Of a stretch of DNA of 64,000 bases, positions 41,296 to 50,018 are shown in pieces. Within the stretch, counting starts at the first letter, position 1, and every line of letters begins with the position of its first letter. The DNA comes from Micromonospora cremea (GTDB lineage Bacteria; Actinomycetota; Actinomycetes; Mycobacteriales; Micromonosporaceae), in assembly GCF_900143515.1 (NCBI RefSeq), contig NZ_FSQT01000001.1, positions 682,001-746,000 of the forward strand, written 5' to 3'. The position numbers and the translations under genes are program-made. The notes below the pieces were generated by a model. It saw nothing but the letters and a program-made list of their open reading frames with translations. It made no database searches and was not told the DNA's origin.

Positions 41296-42548
41296 CCCCG
41301 GTATCGGGATCGGCCGCCCAGGTGGAGGCGATCCTCGCGACGGTGTCGGCCGGGCGGATGGCCGCCACGATCACCACCCTTGCCTCGGAGGAGTTCGCCG
41401 GCCGGCGGGTCGGCACGGACGGCGGGGCCGCCGCCCGTGCCTGGCTCGCCGACCACCTCGCGGCGCTCGGCGCGACGGTCGAGACCGACGACTTCCCGGT
41501 CCGTGCCGTGCCCGACGTGTATGCGGCGCCGACGGTCGTGTGGGGCGAAGGAGCGACCTCGACGCTCCTGGTCTTCGGCCGGGAGGTCGCGGTCCACTCG
41601 GCCTCCTCCGACGCCGTAGAGGTCAGGCGCGGCCCATTGACTGCGGCCGGTAGCGGCGATCCGACGGGCCGGTGGCTGGTGGTGCCCACGGGGATGAGTC
41701 TGTTCGACGCCTACGGTGACGCCCAGGGTGCCGCCGGCCTGCTGGTGAGCCGGGCTGTGGATGCCGACGGTTGGCAGTACACGACCCTCGCCGGCCCGGA
41801 TCCGGGACCGCTGCCCATCCTGACGCTCGACGAGGACACCCACCGCGCCGTCCTGGCCGCTGCCGTGACCGGTGCGGGCTGGCTGAGCGCAAACGCTCCG
41901 CTGCGCCGTCTGGACGTCACCGGCACGAACATCCACGCCACCGTCCACGCGGCGCCGCCGGGTGGGGTCGACCTGCTGCTGACCGCCCACTACGACGGCG
42001 TCGGCGACCACCCTGGCTTGCGTCAGCCTGGCGCGGCGGACAATGCCAGCGGCGTCGCGGTGGTCCTGGAGGCCGCCCGGATCCTGTCCGCCGCGCCGCC
42101 CGCCGGGGTTGGGCTGTCTGTCGCGCTGCTCGACGCCGAGGAGGTCGGCGCGCTGGGCTCCGCCCACCACAGCCAGCGGCTGCGTGCCAGCGACGCTCAC
42201 CCGCTGGTCATCAACGTCGACGGCGCCGGCCGACTCGATCAGGCCGCCGCGGTCGAGGCTGGTGGGCCGGCCCACGGGCTGCTCGCCCTGCTCGACCAGG
42301 CCGGCCGGCACACCGGCGTCCCCCTCGTCGCCGGACCGGTCGCCTCCGACAACCGCCGCTACGGCGCCGCCGGCCTCGCGGCGGTGGGCATCGGTGCCGG
42401 CATGGGCGGGTACCACAGCCCGGCCGACGCCCCGGACCGCGTCGATCCGGACACTCTCACGGCGATCGCCCGCCTGGTTGTCGCCACCGTCTGCCTCGCG
42501 GCGGCCGCGCCCGCTACACTTTCATCGTCAATCGGCGATAAACGATAG
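41292..42548 (+). CDS. M28-type zinc peptidase, cytoplasmic
   Basis: A 418-residue protein starting in an ATGA overlap with the CCG gene; no signal peptide is present. The M28 core is recognisable: H233 in LLTAHYDGVGD, D250 in AADNASGVAVVLEAARIL, catalytic E283-E284 in LDAEEVGALGSAHH, Asp in VINVDGAG, and the last His in YHSPADAPDR. Before it is a ~110-residue region in the position of a PA-like domain. An intracellular M28 enzyme translated together with a Cys-rich peptide is unusual; processing of the CCG protein, or hydrolysis of an arsenic-containing peptide or conjugate, are options. Both are inference. Confidence 0.8.
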   Translation: MTPVSGSAAQVEAILATVSAGRMAATITTLASEEFAGRRVGTDGGAAARAWLADHLAALGATVETDDFPVRAVPDVYAAPTVVWGEGATSTLLVFGREVAVHSASSDAVEVRRGPLTAAGSGDPTGRWLVVPTGMSLFDAYGDAQGAAGLLVSRAVDADGWQYTTLAGPDPGPLPILTLDEDTHRAVLAAAVTGAGWLSANAPLRRLDVTGTNIHATVHAAPPGGVDLLLTAHYDGVGDHPGLRQPGAADNASGVAVVLEAARILSAAPPAGVGLSVALLDAEEVGALGSAHHSQRLRASDAHPLVINVDGAGRLDQAAAVEAGGPAHGLLALLDQAGRHTGVPLVAGPVASDNRRYGAAGLAAVGIGAGMGGYHSPADAPDRVDPDTLTAIARLVVATVCLAAAAPATLSSSIGDKR

Positions 42549-42561
42549 AGGGAGACGTTTG

Positions 42562-42888
42562 GTGGACGAGTTGCTCGACCGGGCGACGGCGCAGACATAC
42601 GCGTCGTGGTTCCGCGCCCTGGCCGACCCGACCCGGGTGCAGATCGTCGAGTACCTCGCCCGTCACGCCCGACCGATGAGCGTCGGGGAGATCGTCGCCG
42701 CGGTCGGGCTGGCCCAGTCCACCGTCTCCCAGCACCTGAAGATCCTCACCGAGGTGCGGTTCGTCCTAATGGAGCCGGTCGGAACGGCCCGTCACTACCG
42801 GATCAACGACGCCTGCGTCGGGTGCTTCCCGTCCGCCGCCGACGTCGTCATGGGCCGACCCGCCCCCAGCCCGAACGGAGCCTGCTGA
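42562..42888 (+). CDS. arsR: ArsR family repressor
   Basis: A 108-residue repressor from GTG 42562 with GGGAG upstream. Winged helix: YASWFRALADPTRVQIVEYL, recognition VGLAQSTVSQHLKILTEVRF, and a C-terminal CVGCFPSAADVVMG with a CxxC that could sense metal. Its TGA overlaps the start of the acetyltransferase gene (TGATG). It probably controls the acetyltransferase, monooxygenase and exporter that follow. Upstream ATCGTCAATCGGCGATAAA contains a partial dyad. Confidence 0.88.
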   Translation: MDELLDRATAQTYASWFRALADPTRVQIVEYLARHARPMSVGEIVAAVGLAQSTVSQHLKILTEVRFVLMEPVGTARHYRINDACVGCFPSAADVVMGRPAPSPNGAC

Positions 42889-43385
42889 TGGCCGACATCA
42901 CCGTCCGCCCGATGACGGCCGACGACGCCGAACGGGTCCTGGCGATCTACCAGGCCGGCCTCGACGGCGGCCACGCCAGCTTCGAGACCACCGCACCCAT
43001 CTGGGCGGCATTCGACGCCGGCAAGCTACCGGAACATCGCTTCGTGGCCGTCGACGGCGACGACATCGTGGTCGGCTGGATCGCGGTCTCGCCGACCTCG
43101 ACGCGGGCGGTCTACGCCGGGGTGGTCGAGCATTCCGTCTACGTCGACCCCGCCGCCCAGGGCCGTGGGGTGGCCCGGCTGTTACTGGAGGCATTGATCG
43201 CCTCAACTGAGGCCGCCGGGATCTGGACCATCCAGTCCGGCGTCTTCCCGGAGAACATCGCCAGCCTCGCCGCGCACGAGCGGGTTGGGTTCCGGGTCAT
43301 CGGCGTCCGTGAGCGGGTTGGCTGCCATCACGGCCGGTGGCGCGATGTCGTCCTCCTCGAACGACGCAGCCCCGCCATCACCTGA
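42888..43385 (+). CDS. arsN: ArsN-type GNAT acetyltransferase (phosphinothricin acetyltransferase-like)
   Basis: A 165-residue acetyltransferase starting in a TGATG overlap. The family opening VRPMTADDAERVLAIYQAGLDGGHASFETTAP, the acetyl-CoA loop VYVDPAAQGRGVARLLLEAL and the C-terminal SLAAHERVGFRVIGVRERVGCHHGRWRDVVLLER are typical of PAT/Bar and of ArsN1, which acetylates the amino group of arsinothricin and gives resistance. In an ars operon ArsN1 is the likelier role, acting in the cytoplasm with acetyl-CoA. Confidence 0.85.
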   Translation: MADITVRPMTADDAERVLAIYQAGLDGGHASFETTAPIWAAFDAGKLPEHRFVAVDGDDIVVGWIAVSPTSTRAVYAGVVEHSVYVDPAAQGRGVARLLLEALIASTEAAGIWTIQSGVFPENIASLAAHERVGFRVIGVRERVGCHHGRWRDVVLLERRSPAIT

Positions 43386-43461
43386 CCAACCAGTGGCCCA
43401 CCAGTCGGGGCCGCCGTCCACCCACTTGATTCGACAGTTTTCAACACGGAGGAGTTATCTG

Positions 43462-44877
43462 ATGAGCGCCCCGAACGAGCTGCCCGTCGTGGTGATCGGT
43501 GCCGGTCCGGTAGGCCTGGCCGCCGCCGCGCACCTGCACGAGCGCGGCATCCCCTTCACCGTCCTCGAAGCCGGCGACACCGCCGGCGCTGCGGTGCGGC
43601 AGTGGGGGCACGTGCGGGTGTTCTCCCCGTGGCGCTACAACATCGACCCGGCCGCCCGCCGACTCCTGGACGAGGCCGGCTGGATCGCCCCCGACCTGGA
43701 AGCCCTGCCCACCGGCGGGGAGTTGGTCGGCGACTACCTCCAACCGCTCGCCGAACTGCCGCAGCTCAAGCCTCACCTGCGCTACGGCGCACGCATCGAG
43801 GCGATCAGCCGCCTGGGCCTGGACCGGCTGCGCACCGCAGGCCGGGACACCGCCCCGTTCCTGATCCGTCTCGCCGACGACGACGAGATCCTCGCCCGGG
43901 CCGTCATCGACGCCTCCGGCACCTGGGGCACCCCGAACGTCCTCGGCGCCTCCGGCCTGCCCGCCCGGGGAGAGACCGCCGTCGCCGCGTACCTGGAGCA
44001 CGCCCTGCCCGACGTGCTCCGTGCCGACCGGGACCGCTTCGCCGGCCGGCACACCCTCGTCGTCGGCGCCGGCCACTCCGCCGCCAACACCCTGCTCTCC
44101 CTCGCGGAGCTGGCCGCCGACCAGCCGGGGACCGAGGTGACCTGGGCGATCCGGTCCGCCTCGCCGGCGCGCACCTACGGTGGCGGCGACGCCGACGCAC
44201 TGCCCGCCCGCGGCGCCCTCGGTTCCCGCCTACGGGAGCATGTGGACGCCGGGCGGATCCGGCTGCTCACCGGCTTCTCCGTGCACGCCCTCACCCCGGC
44301 CGGGAACCGGGTCGCCGTGGTCGTGCGGCACGCCGACGGCGGCGAGGAGGCGGTCACCGTGGACCGGATCGTCGCGGCCACCGGCTTCCGCCCGGACCAC
44401 TCCATCGCCGCCGAGCTGCGGCTGGACCTCGACCCGGTCATGGGCGCCACCCGAGCCCTCGCGCCGCTGATCGACCCGAACGAGCACTCCTGCGGCACCG
44501 TCCCTCCACACGGCGTGGACGAGCTCACCCACCCGGAGATCGGCTACTACGCGGTCGGCATGAAGAGCTACGGTCGGGCGCCGACGTTCCTGATGGCCAC
44601 CGGCTACGAGCAGGTCCGCTCCGTCGTCGCCGCCCTCGCCGGAGACTGGGAGGCAGCCCGCGACGTCCAGCTCGACCTGCCCGAAACCGGCGTCTGCAAC
44701 AGCAACCCCGCCGACTCCGCCACCGGCGACAGCTGCTGCGGACCGGCCCCGACCGCCGACCCGGCAGCGCGCGGGCTCGCCACCGGCATCTCCGGGGGCC
44801 TGCTGTCCGCACCCCTGAGCCTCATCACCCTCGACGCCGCCCCCACCGGCCAGGCCGGCGGCTGCTGCGGCAGCTGA
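43462..44877 (+). CDS. FAD-dependent monooxygenase with CCG tail
   Basis: A 471-residue protein with GGAGGAG before ATG. FAD motif VVVIGAGPVGLAAAAHL, then VRVFSPWRYNIDPAARRLL; NADPH motif TLVVGAGHSAANTL; late motif IVAATGFRPDHSIAAEL. Two CCG motifs (SCCGPAP and the terminal GGCCGS) lie in a flexible Ala/Gly-rich C-terminal extension of ~60 residues, like those of the small CCG protein. It could hand electrons or oxygen to a metalloid held by the tail. Its stop overlaps the exporter start (TGATG). Substrate unknown; an organoarsenical oxidase is a reasonable guess. Confidence 0.8.
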   Translation: MSAPNELPVVVIGAGPVGLAAAAHLHERGIPFTVLEAGDTAGAAVRQWGHVRVFSPWRYNIDPAARRLLDEAGWIAPDLEALPTGGELVGDYLQPLAELPQLKPHLRYGARIEAISRLGLDRLRTAGRDTAPFLIRLADDDEILARAVIDASGTWGTPNVLGASGLPARGETAVAAYLEHALPDVLRADRDRFAGRHTLVVGAGHSAANTLLSLAELAADQPGTEVTWAIRSASPARTYGGGDADALPARGALGSRLREHVDAGRIRLLTGFSVHALTPAGNRVAVVVRHADGGEEAVTVDRIVAATGFRPDHSIAAELRLDLDPVMGATRALAPLIDPNEHSCGTVPPHGVDELTHPEIGYYAVGMKSYGRAPTFLMATGYEQVRSVVAALAGDWEAARDVQLDLPETGVCNSNPADSATGDSCCGPAPTADPAARGLATGISGGLLSAPLSLITLDAAPTGQAGGCCGS

Positions 44878-46109
44878 TGTCCACCACCGCCATCACGGTG
44901 CCCGCCGACTCGACGGTCGGCGGGCATCGCGCCCAGGGTTGGCGGATCGTCGCCGCCCTCGCCGTCACCCAAACCGTCGGCTACGGCACCCTCTACTACG
45001 CCTACGCGGTCCTGCTCCGCCCGATCGCCGCCACCCTCGGCGCCTCCACCACCGCCGTCACCGGCGCACTGACCGCATCGGTCCTCGCTGGCGCGATCTT
45101 GGCCATCCCCGTCGGACGGTGGCTCGACCGGCACGGTGGACGCGCCCTGATGACCGTCGGCTCGCTCACCGCCACCGCCCTACTGCTCGCCTGGTCCCAG
45201 GTCCACACCATCGGGCAGCTCTACGCCGTGATGATCGGCATTGGCGTCACCGGCGCGATGGTCCTCTACGAACCCGCCTTCGCCGTTATCGTCTCCTGGT
45301 TCACCCCCGACCGGCGAAGCACCGCCCTGCTCGCGGTCACCATCGTCGCCGGCTTCGCCAGCACCATCTTCCTTCCCCTGACCGGGATCCTCGTCGAACA
45401 CCTCGACTGGCGCGGCGCGCTGCTGGTCCTCGCCACCATTCACGGCCTGCTCACCGTGCCCCTGCACACGCTCGTCATCCGAAGAACGCCGCGCAGCCCG
45501 GTAGCATCCGACGCCCCGTCGGACCAGTCGGCGAGGGCGGCGATGCGGGACGCCAGGTTCTGGATCCTGGCCGTCACCTTCATCGCCCACGGCGCGGCGA
45601 CGAGCACCATGGCGGTGCACCTCGTTGGCTACCTCACCAGCCGCGGCCACCCGCCCACCTTCGCCGCCACCACCGCCGGGCTGCTCGGCGTCCTCTCCGT
45701 CACCGGCCGGCTCGTGCTCACCGGCGCCCGACGCCGAGTGCGGGTCACCACCATCGTGGCCGTCATCTTCGCCGTCCAGGCTGTCGCTGTCCTCGCGATG
45801 CCCCTGCTCGCGGGTACCCGCAGCGGCGCGGTCATCAGCGTCATCGGCTTCGGGCTCGGCTTCGGCGTCGCCAGCCTCGCCACCCCCGCACTCCTCGCCA
45901 ATCGCTACGGGACTACCGCGTACGCCAGCATCGCCGGCCGACTCGCCGCACCCGTCACCATCGCCAAAGCCACCGCGCCCCTCGCCGCTGCCGCCCTCCT
46001 GCACACCACTGGCGACTACCCCCTCCTGCTCGCGCCGTCGTCGCCGCCTGCTGCGGCATCGCCGCCACCGGCATGCGCACCCGCAGGTGACGCCGTTGGT
46101 GGAGGGTAG
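44877..46109 (+). CDS. MFS exporter, C-terminus frameshifted
   Basis: A 410-residue transporter with 12 likely helices, starting in a TGATG overlap. Typical MFS signs are GRWLDRHGGRALMTVGS (loop 2-3 motif) and WRGALLVLATIHGLL. Near 46034 one base seems missing: the next frame continues VVAACCGIAATGMRTRR to a stop at 46088-46090, the natural end, while the translated frame runs on to an unrelated PAGDAVGGG tail. Only the last ~15 residues change, so function may be kept. It probably exports a modified arsenic compound, as MFS proteins in arsN/arsM-type operons do. Confidence 0.8.
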   Translation: MSTTAITVPADSTVGGHRAQGWRIVAALAVTQTVGYGTLYYAYAVLLRPIAATLGASTTAVTGALTASVLAGAILAIPVGRWLDRHGGRALMTVGSLTATALLLAWSQVHTIGQLYAVMIGIGVTGAMVLYEPAFAVIVSWFTPDRRSTALLAVTIVAGFASTIFLPLTGILVEHLDWRGALLVLATIHGLLTVPLHTLVIRRTPRSPVASDAPSDQSARAAMRDARFWILAVTFIAHGAATSTMAVHLVGYLTSRGHPPTFAATTAGLLGVLSVTGRLVLTGARRRVRVTTIVAVIFAVQAVAVLAMPLLAGTRSGAVISVIGFGLGFGVASLATPALLANRYGTTAYASIAGRLAAPVTIAKATAPLAAAALLHTTGDYPLLLAPSSPPAAASPPPACAPAGDAVGGG

Positions 46110-46133
46110 TTGGTCGCCGCGGCGGCTGAGTGT

Positions 46134-46946
46134 TTATGTGGCGCCGGTGCGCCGATAGCAGACGACAGCTGCGGGTATGGCCACCGCGAGCAGCCCACCG
46201 ATCCAGATCACGGCCTGCCACACGTAGGTGGCGGTCGGGCCGCCCAGGCACAGCGCCCGCAGCGCGTCGACGGTCACGGTGATCGGGTTGACAGTGGCGA
46301 AGGCTTGCAGCCAGCCAGGGAAGGTGGCCACCGGGACGAACGTGGAGCTGGTGAAGATCAGCGGGATGACCGCCAGGAGTCCGCCGATACCCGCCGACTC
46401 GGGATCGCGGACGAGCAGCCCGAGCAGCGCGAAGATCCACGAGAACGCTATCCCGACCCCCAGGGCGAGCCCGATCGCGGCCAGCGCCGCAGCTGGGCCG
46501 GCATGGAACCGGAACCCGATCGCGTAGCCGACGCCGGTCATCAGGGCGAGGACGAACAGGTTGCGGGCGGCGTCCGCGGCGACGCGGCCGGCCAGGACGG
46601 CGGAGCGGGCCATCGGCAGTGCCCGGAACCGGTCGATCATGCCGGTGGACAGGTCGTCGGCGAGCGCGACCCCGGTCTGGGAGGCGCCGAACGCGATGGC
46701 GAGGACCCAGATGCCGGGCAGCGCGTAGTCGATGTAGCGGGTGACGCCGGGCGGGTGGATGGCGCCGCCCCACGCGTAGGTGAACAGCAGGACGAACAGC
46801 ACCGGCTGCACGGTCGCGAACGCGATCAGCGTCGGTACCCGCACCAGGCGGTGCAGGTTGCGGCCGGTGACCGTGGCAACGTTCGCCAGCAGCCAGCCGG
46901 GCCCGCTCATTCGCACGACGCTGTCCGGCGTGATAGTCGCGGTCAT
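46134..46946 (-). CDS. ABC-2 type permease (DrrB-like)
   Basis: A 270-residue membrane protein with six helices. The first cytoplasmic stretch (RNLHRLVRVPTLIAFATVQPVLFVLLF), DLSTGMIDRFRALPMARSAVLAGR and the last loop TFPGWLQAFATVNPITVTVDALRAL are the ABC-2/DrrB signatures. Works with the ATPase just upstream, whose stop overlaps its ATG, as an exporter of drugs or lipids. It converges on the MFS gene with a 24-base gap. Confidence 0.9.
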   Translation of the reverse strand: MTATITPDSVVRMSGPGWLLANVATVTGRNLHRLVRVPTLIAFATVQPVLFVLLFTYAWGGAIHPPGVTRYIDYALPGIWVLAIAFGASQTGVALADDLSTGMIDRFRALPMARSAVLAGRVAADAARNLFVLALMTGVGYAIGFRFHAGPAAALAAIGLALGVGIAFSWIFALLGLLVRDPESAGIGGLLAVIPLIFTSSTFVPVATFPGWLQAFATVNPITVTVDALRALCLGGPTATYVWQAVIWIGGLLAVAIPAAVVCYRRTGAT

Positions 46947-47941
46947 CGGACGCTCCCGGCCGTAATCGTGTCCGATGCCGACGGCGCAGTCGTGGACTGC
47001 CCGGTGAGGGTGAGGAACACGTCGTCGAGCGTGGGACGGCGCAAAGCGAGGTCCGATACCCGCAGCCCGCTCGCGGCGAGGCGAGCGGCGACCTCAGGCA
47101 GGACGCCCGGCCCATCGGCGACCGGAACGACCACACGGCCGGCCTCGACGTCAACCGTTGGCGGCGCCAAGCCGAGGCCGGCCATCGCTCCGGCGAGCGA
47201 ATGCGGGTCGGCGCCGGGAGGTGACTGCAACTCCAAGCGGTCACCGCCGACTCGGGCCTTCAGCTCGTCGGCGGTGCCGGTCGCGATCACCCGGCCACGG
47301 TCGAGGACCACGATGGCGTCGGCGAGCCGGTCGGCCTCCTCCAGATACTGGGTGGTCAACAATATGCTCGTGCCCTGCGTGGTCAGCTCACCGAGCAGTC
47401 GCCACAGCCCGAGCCGCCCGCGCGGGTCCAGACCGGTGGTGGGCTCGTCCAGGAACAGCACGGCAGGCGCGGCGACCAGGCTCGCGGCCACGTCGAGGCG
47501 GCGGCGCATCCCGCCGGAGTAGGTCCGGGCGGTGCGACCGGCAGCGTCGGTGAGGTCGAACAACTCCAGCAGGTCATCGGCCCGCCGCCGCGCGGCGGCC
47601 CGGCGCAGTCCGGACAGCCGACCCATCATGCGCAGGTTCTCCCGCCCGGTCAGGTAGGCGTCCACGGCGGCGTACTGACCCGACAGGCCGATGACCCGTC
47701 GCACCGCGTCCGCCTGACGCACCACGTCCAAGCCCATCACCCTGGCCCGCCCGGCGTCCGGGGTCAGCAGCGTGGTCAGGATCCGCACCGCCGTGGTTTT
47801 GCCCGCCCCGTTCGGGCCGAGTAGCCCGAGCACCCCGCCGGTCGGCACCTGCAGGTCCACGCCGGCCAGGGCGGGCACCTCACCGAACCGTTTGACCAGG
47901 CCCTGCGCCTCGACCGCCGGTCGTTTACCCATCCCGACCAC
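46943..47941 (-). CDS. ABC exporter ATPase (DrrA-like)
   Basis: A ~332-residue ATPase; start GTG 47941 or ATG 47932. Walker A GLLGPNGAGKTTAVRIL, Q-loop SGQYAAVD, signature TYSGGMRRRLDVAASL, Walker B VLFLDEPTTGLDP, H-loop LTTQYLEEADRLAD, and a ~90-residue C-terminal domain typical of DrrA (PTLDDVFLTLTG). Drives the ABC-2 permease. The promoter region is shared with the divergent PadR gene and contains CTACCTAT repeats. Confidence 0.93.
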   Translation of the reverse strand: MVGMGKRPAVEAQGLVKRFGEVPALAGVDLQVPTGGVLGLLGPNGAGKTTAVRILTTLLTPDAGRARVMGLDVVRQADAVRRVIGLSGQYAAVDAYLTGRENLRMMGRLSGLRRAAARRRADDLLELFDLTDAAGRTARTYSGGMRRRLDVAASLVAAPAVLFLDEPTTGLDPRGRLGLWRLLGELTTQGTSILLTTQYLEEADRLADAIVVLDRGRVIATGTADELKARVGGDRLELQSPPGADPHSLAGAMAGLGLAPPTVDVEAGRVVVPVADGPGVLPEVAARLAASGLRVSDLALRRPTLDDVFLTLTGQSTTAPSASDTITAGSVR

Positions 47942-47970
47942 CCATCAATAGCTAGGATTGCTACCTATTG

Positions 47971-48001
47971 GCCGGACAGTAGCATAACTACCTATGTAGG
48001 G
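47971..48001. promoter_or_regulatory. candidate PadR operator
   Basis: Two direct CTACCTAT repeats (47971-47978 and 47988-47995), the second part of a near-palindrome CTACCTATGTAG. This low-GC spot lies between the PadR gene and the exporter it should repress. Confidence 0.55.
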
Positions 48002-48015
48002 GATAGGCTCCGCTC

Positions 48016-48360
48016 ATGAAGGTGGGTGCGCAGGAGCTCAAGGGCCATCTGGACGTGCTGCTCCTCGCCGCGTTGGAGGGCGGTCCGCGGCACGGGTACG
48101 CGGTCAAGGAGGCCCTGCGGGAGGGCAGCGGCGGCCGGTTCGACCTGCCCACCGGCACCATCTACCCGGCCCTGCACCGCTTGGAAAGCGCCGGTCTGAT
48201 CGCCGGGTCCTGGTCGAGTGTGGACGGCCGGCGCCGGCGCACTTACCAGCTCACCCCGGCCGGCGTTCGGCGGCTGCACGCCGACCGCAACAACTGGCGC
48301 GAGTTCGCCACCGCAATCACCACACTGCTGGAGACCAAGCCGTGGCCAGCCACCAGCTGA
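48016..48360 (+). CDS. PadR family transcriptional regulator
   Basis: A 114-residue PadR: ELKGHLDVLLLAALEGGPRHGYAVKEAL, the wing FDLPTGTIYPALHRLESAGLIAGSW, RRRRTYQLTPAGVRRL, and a short C-terminal helix for dimerisation. Represses multidrug-type exporters, here most likely the divergent DrrAB-like pair, and is overlapped by the downstream gene by 19 bases. Confidence 0.9.
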   Translation: MKVGAQELKGHLDVLLLAALEGGPRHGYAVKEALREGSGGRFDLPTGTIYPALHRLESAGLIAGSWSSVDGRRRRTYQLTPAGVRRLHADRNNWREFATAITTLLETKPWPATS

Positions 48361-48917
48361 TCGACGCCCACCTCGGCGTCCTGGCCCGCCGTCTGCCCTC
48401 CGGCACGGTCGACGAACTCGCCGACGGGCTGACCGAGACCTGGCGCCACCACCTCGCCGCCGGGCTGCCGCCGGCGGACGCGGCCCGCGCCGCAATCGCC
48501 GAATTCGGCACGGTCGACCAGATCACCGACGCGTTCGTCGTGCACTCCCCGAGCCGGCGGACCGCCCGGATGCTGCTGGCCACGGGCCCCCTTGTCGGTG
48601 CCAGCTGGGGCGCCACCCTCGTCGCCGCCCACGCCTGGAGCTGGCCAGTTCCCGCGCCGGCTGCAGCCGTGTTCGGCCTCACGCTGCTGGCCGTCGTCGC
48701 CTCGTTGATCACTGCGGCGACCAGCCGGCGTAGCTATCGGCGCGCTCGGCTAGGGGACGCCGGCGGTCTCGGCCTTGTCGCCCTCGACGTGGCGATGGTG
48801 GCCGCCGTTCTGCTTGTCGCCCCGACCCTGGTGTGGCCAATGCTCGTGGCGGTTCCGGTAAGCCTGGCCCGCATCGGCCTGACCCTGCAATCCCTGCCCC
48901 GAGCACGCGCACACTGA
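48342..48917 (+). CDS. membrane protein with permease-prefix domain
   Basis: A 191-residue protein from GTG 48342, overlapping the PadR gene. Residues 1-65 (HLGVLARRLPSGTVDELADGLTETWRHHLAAG ... AAIAEFGTVDQIT) are the helical domain often found after PadR genes. Four membrane helices follow (about residues 75-95, 101-121, 139-158, 160-178). Such genes are regularly paired with PadR regulators, perhaps as a membrane sensor or partner of the exporter. Confidence 0.75.
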   Translation: MASHQLIDAHLGVLARRLPSGTVDELADGLTETWRHHLAAGLPPADAARAAIAEFGTVDQITDAFVVHSPSRRTARMLLATGPLVGASWGATLVAAHAWSWPVPAPAAAVFGLTLLAVVASLITAATSRRSYRRARLGDAGGLGLVALDVAMVAAVLLVAPTLVWPMLVAVPVSLARIGLTLQSLPRARAH

Positions 48918-48919
48918 CC

Positions 48920-49074
48920 GACCTGGTCCGCGCCGAGGCGGGCAGCAGGCCGCGCCGTTCGGAGAAGCGCAGAATCTCGGCCGTGACTCCGGTGGCGGCT
49001 GCCACTTGCCCGGTCCGCGTGGTGCCAGTGCGCCCAGCCGTGGCCTTGCCCCTGCAGTCAGATACAGGGTTCAC
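48920..49074 (-). pseudogene. merR fragment
   Basis: Minus-strand frame TGQVAAATGVTAEILRFSERRGLLP is the N-terminal helix-turn-helix of a MerR-type mercury regulator (usual form: YERRGLL). The rest of the regulator, including its Hg-binding cysteines, is absent. It is divergent from merB, the usual arrangement. Confidence 0.65.
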
Positions 49075-49076
49075 AC
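49046..49076 (+). promoter_or_regulatory. MerR-type promoter of merB
   Basis: TTGCCC, 19 bases, TCACAC, then GTG seven bases later (likely leaderless). Inside the spacer CCCTG (49050) pairs with CAGGG (49065). The 19-base spacing marks a MerR-activated promoter, though the local merR is broken. Confidence 0.55.
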
Positions 49077-49083
49077 TGGTGGG

Positions 49084-50018
49084 GTGATCGTCGAACTTCG
49101 CTCAGTGCCGGACTGCCCCAATCTCGCCCCGGTCCGGAAGGCGCTGTACACGTCGTTGGCCGCCCTCGGGCTTTCAGCCGAAGTGACCGAGGTGGTGGGC
49201 GACTATCCGTCGCCCTCGGTGCTGGTCAACGGCGTGGATGTGATGGGCGGGGTGGTTGACGACGGGGCGGCGTGTCGGCTCGACCTCCCGACCGCCGAGC
49301 ACCTTCGGGCAGCCCTGCAGCAGGCGATGACGTCGGAACCAGCGGCGGGCCCGGCTGGGGCGGGCCTGCAAGCGGTGGACTATTGCGCCCAGCCGGGCAA
49401 CGCCATCCGTCTCGACCGGCCCCGCCGCGCACACAGCTGCCGGATGGTTTGCGTCAGGTGTATCGGGCGGTCCTGCGCCATTTCGCCGCCACCGGGACCG
49501 CCCCCAGCCATACCGAGACCAGCTCGGCCGCCGACGCGGTCGGCCTCCACGCGGCAGCCGCCCTACGGCAACTCAGTGCCGTGGATCTGCTCGCTGTCGA
49601 CGACGGCGGCCGGCTGATCGCCGCCTACCCGTTCTCCCCGGTGCCGACACCGCATACGGTGTCGCTCGGTGAGGTCGACGTGTTCGCGATGTGCGCCATC
49701 GACGCGCTGGGCATGCCGTTCATGCTCGACACCGACGCGCTCATCACCTCCGCAGACCCGCACACCGGCCAACCCATCCAGGTCACCGTCGCCGAAGGCG
49801 CCGCCACCTACCAGCCGCCGGAAGCGGTGGTGGTGTACGCGGCGAGCCATGCGACCGGCCGCTCGGTAAACACCTGCTGCTCCACCATCAACTTCTTCAC
49901 CTCAGCCGAAAACGCCCAGGTGTGGATCACCGCCCATCCCACCCTCACCGCCACCGTCCTCGACCAGGACCAGGCCACCACGCTGGCCCGTGACATCTTC
50001 GAGCCCCTGCTCGCCTAA
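49084..50018 (+). pseudogene. merB: organomercurial lyase (MerB) with thioredoxin-like N-terminal domain, frameshifted
   Basis: From GTG 49084, residues 1-85 (VIVELRSVPDCPNLAPVRKAL, DYPSPSVLVNGVDVMGG) are a thioredoxin-like domain found before MerB in actinobacteria. Near 49425 the frame changes, and LPDGLRQVYRAVLRHFAATGTAP leads into the lyase core: MCAIDALG (the catalytic Cys and Asp) and SVNTCCSTINFFTS (second catalytic Cys). These three residues cleave carbon-mercury bonds. Both halves are intact, so either one base is mis-read, or the lyase is translated separately from an internal GTG. No merA is in the window. Confidence 0.8.
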
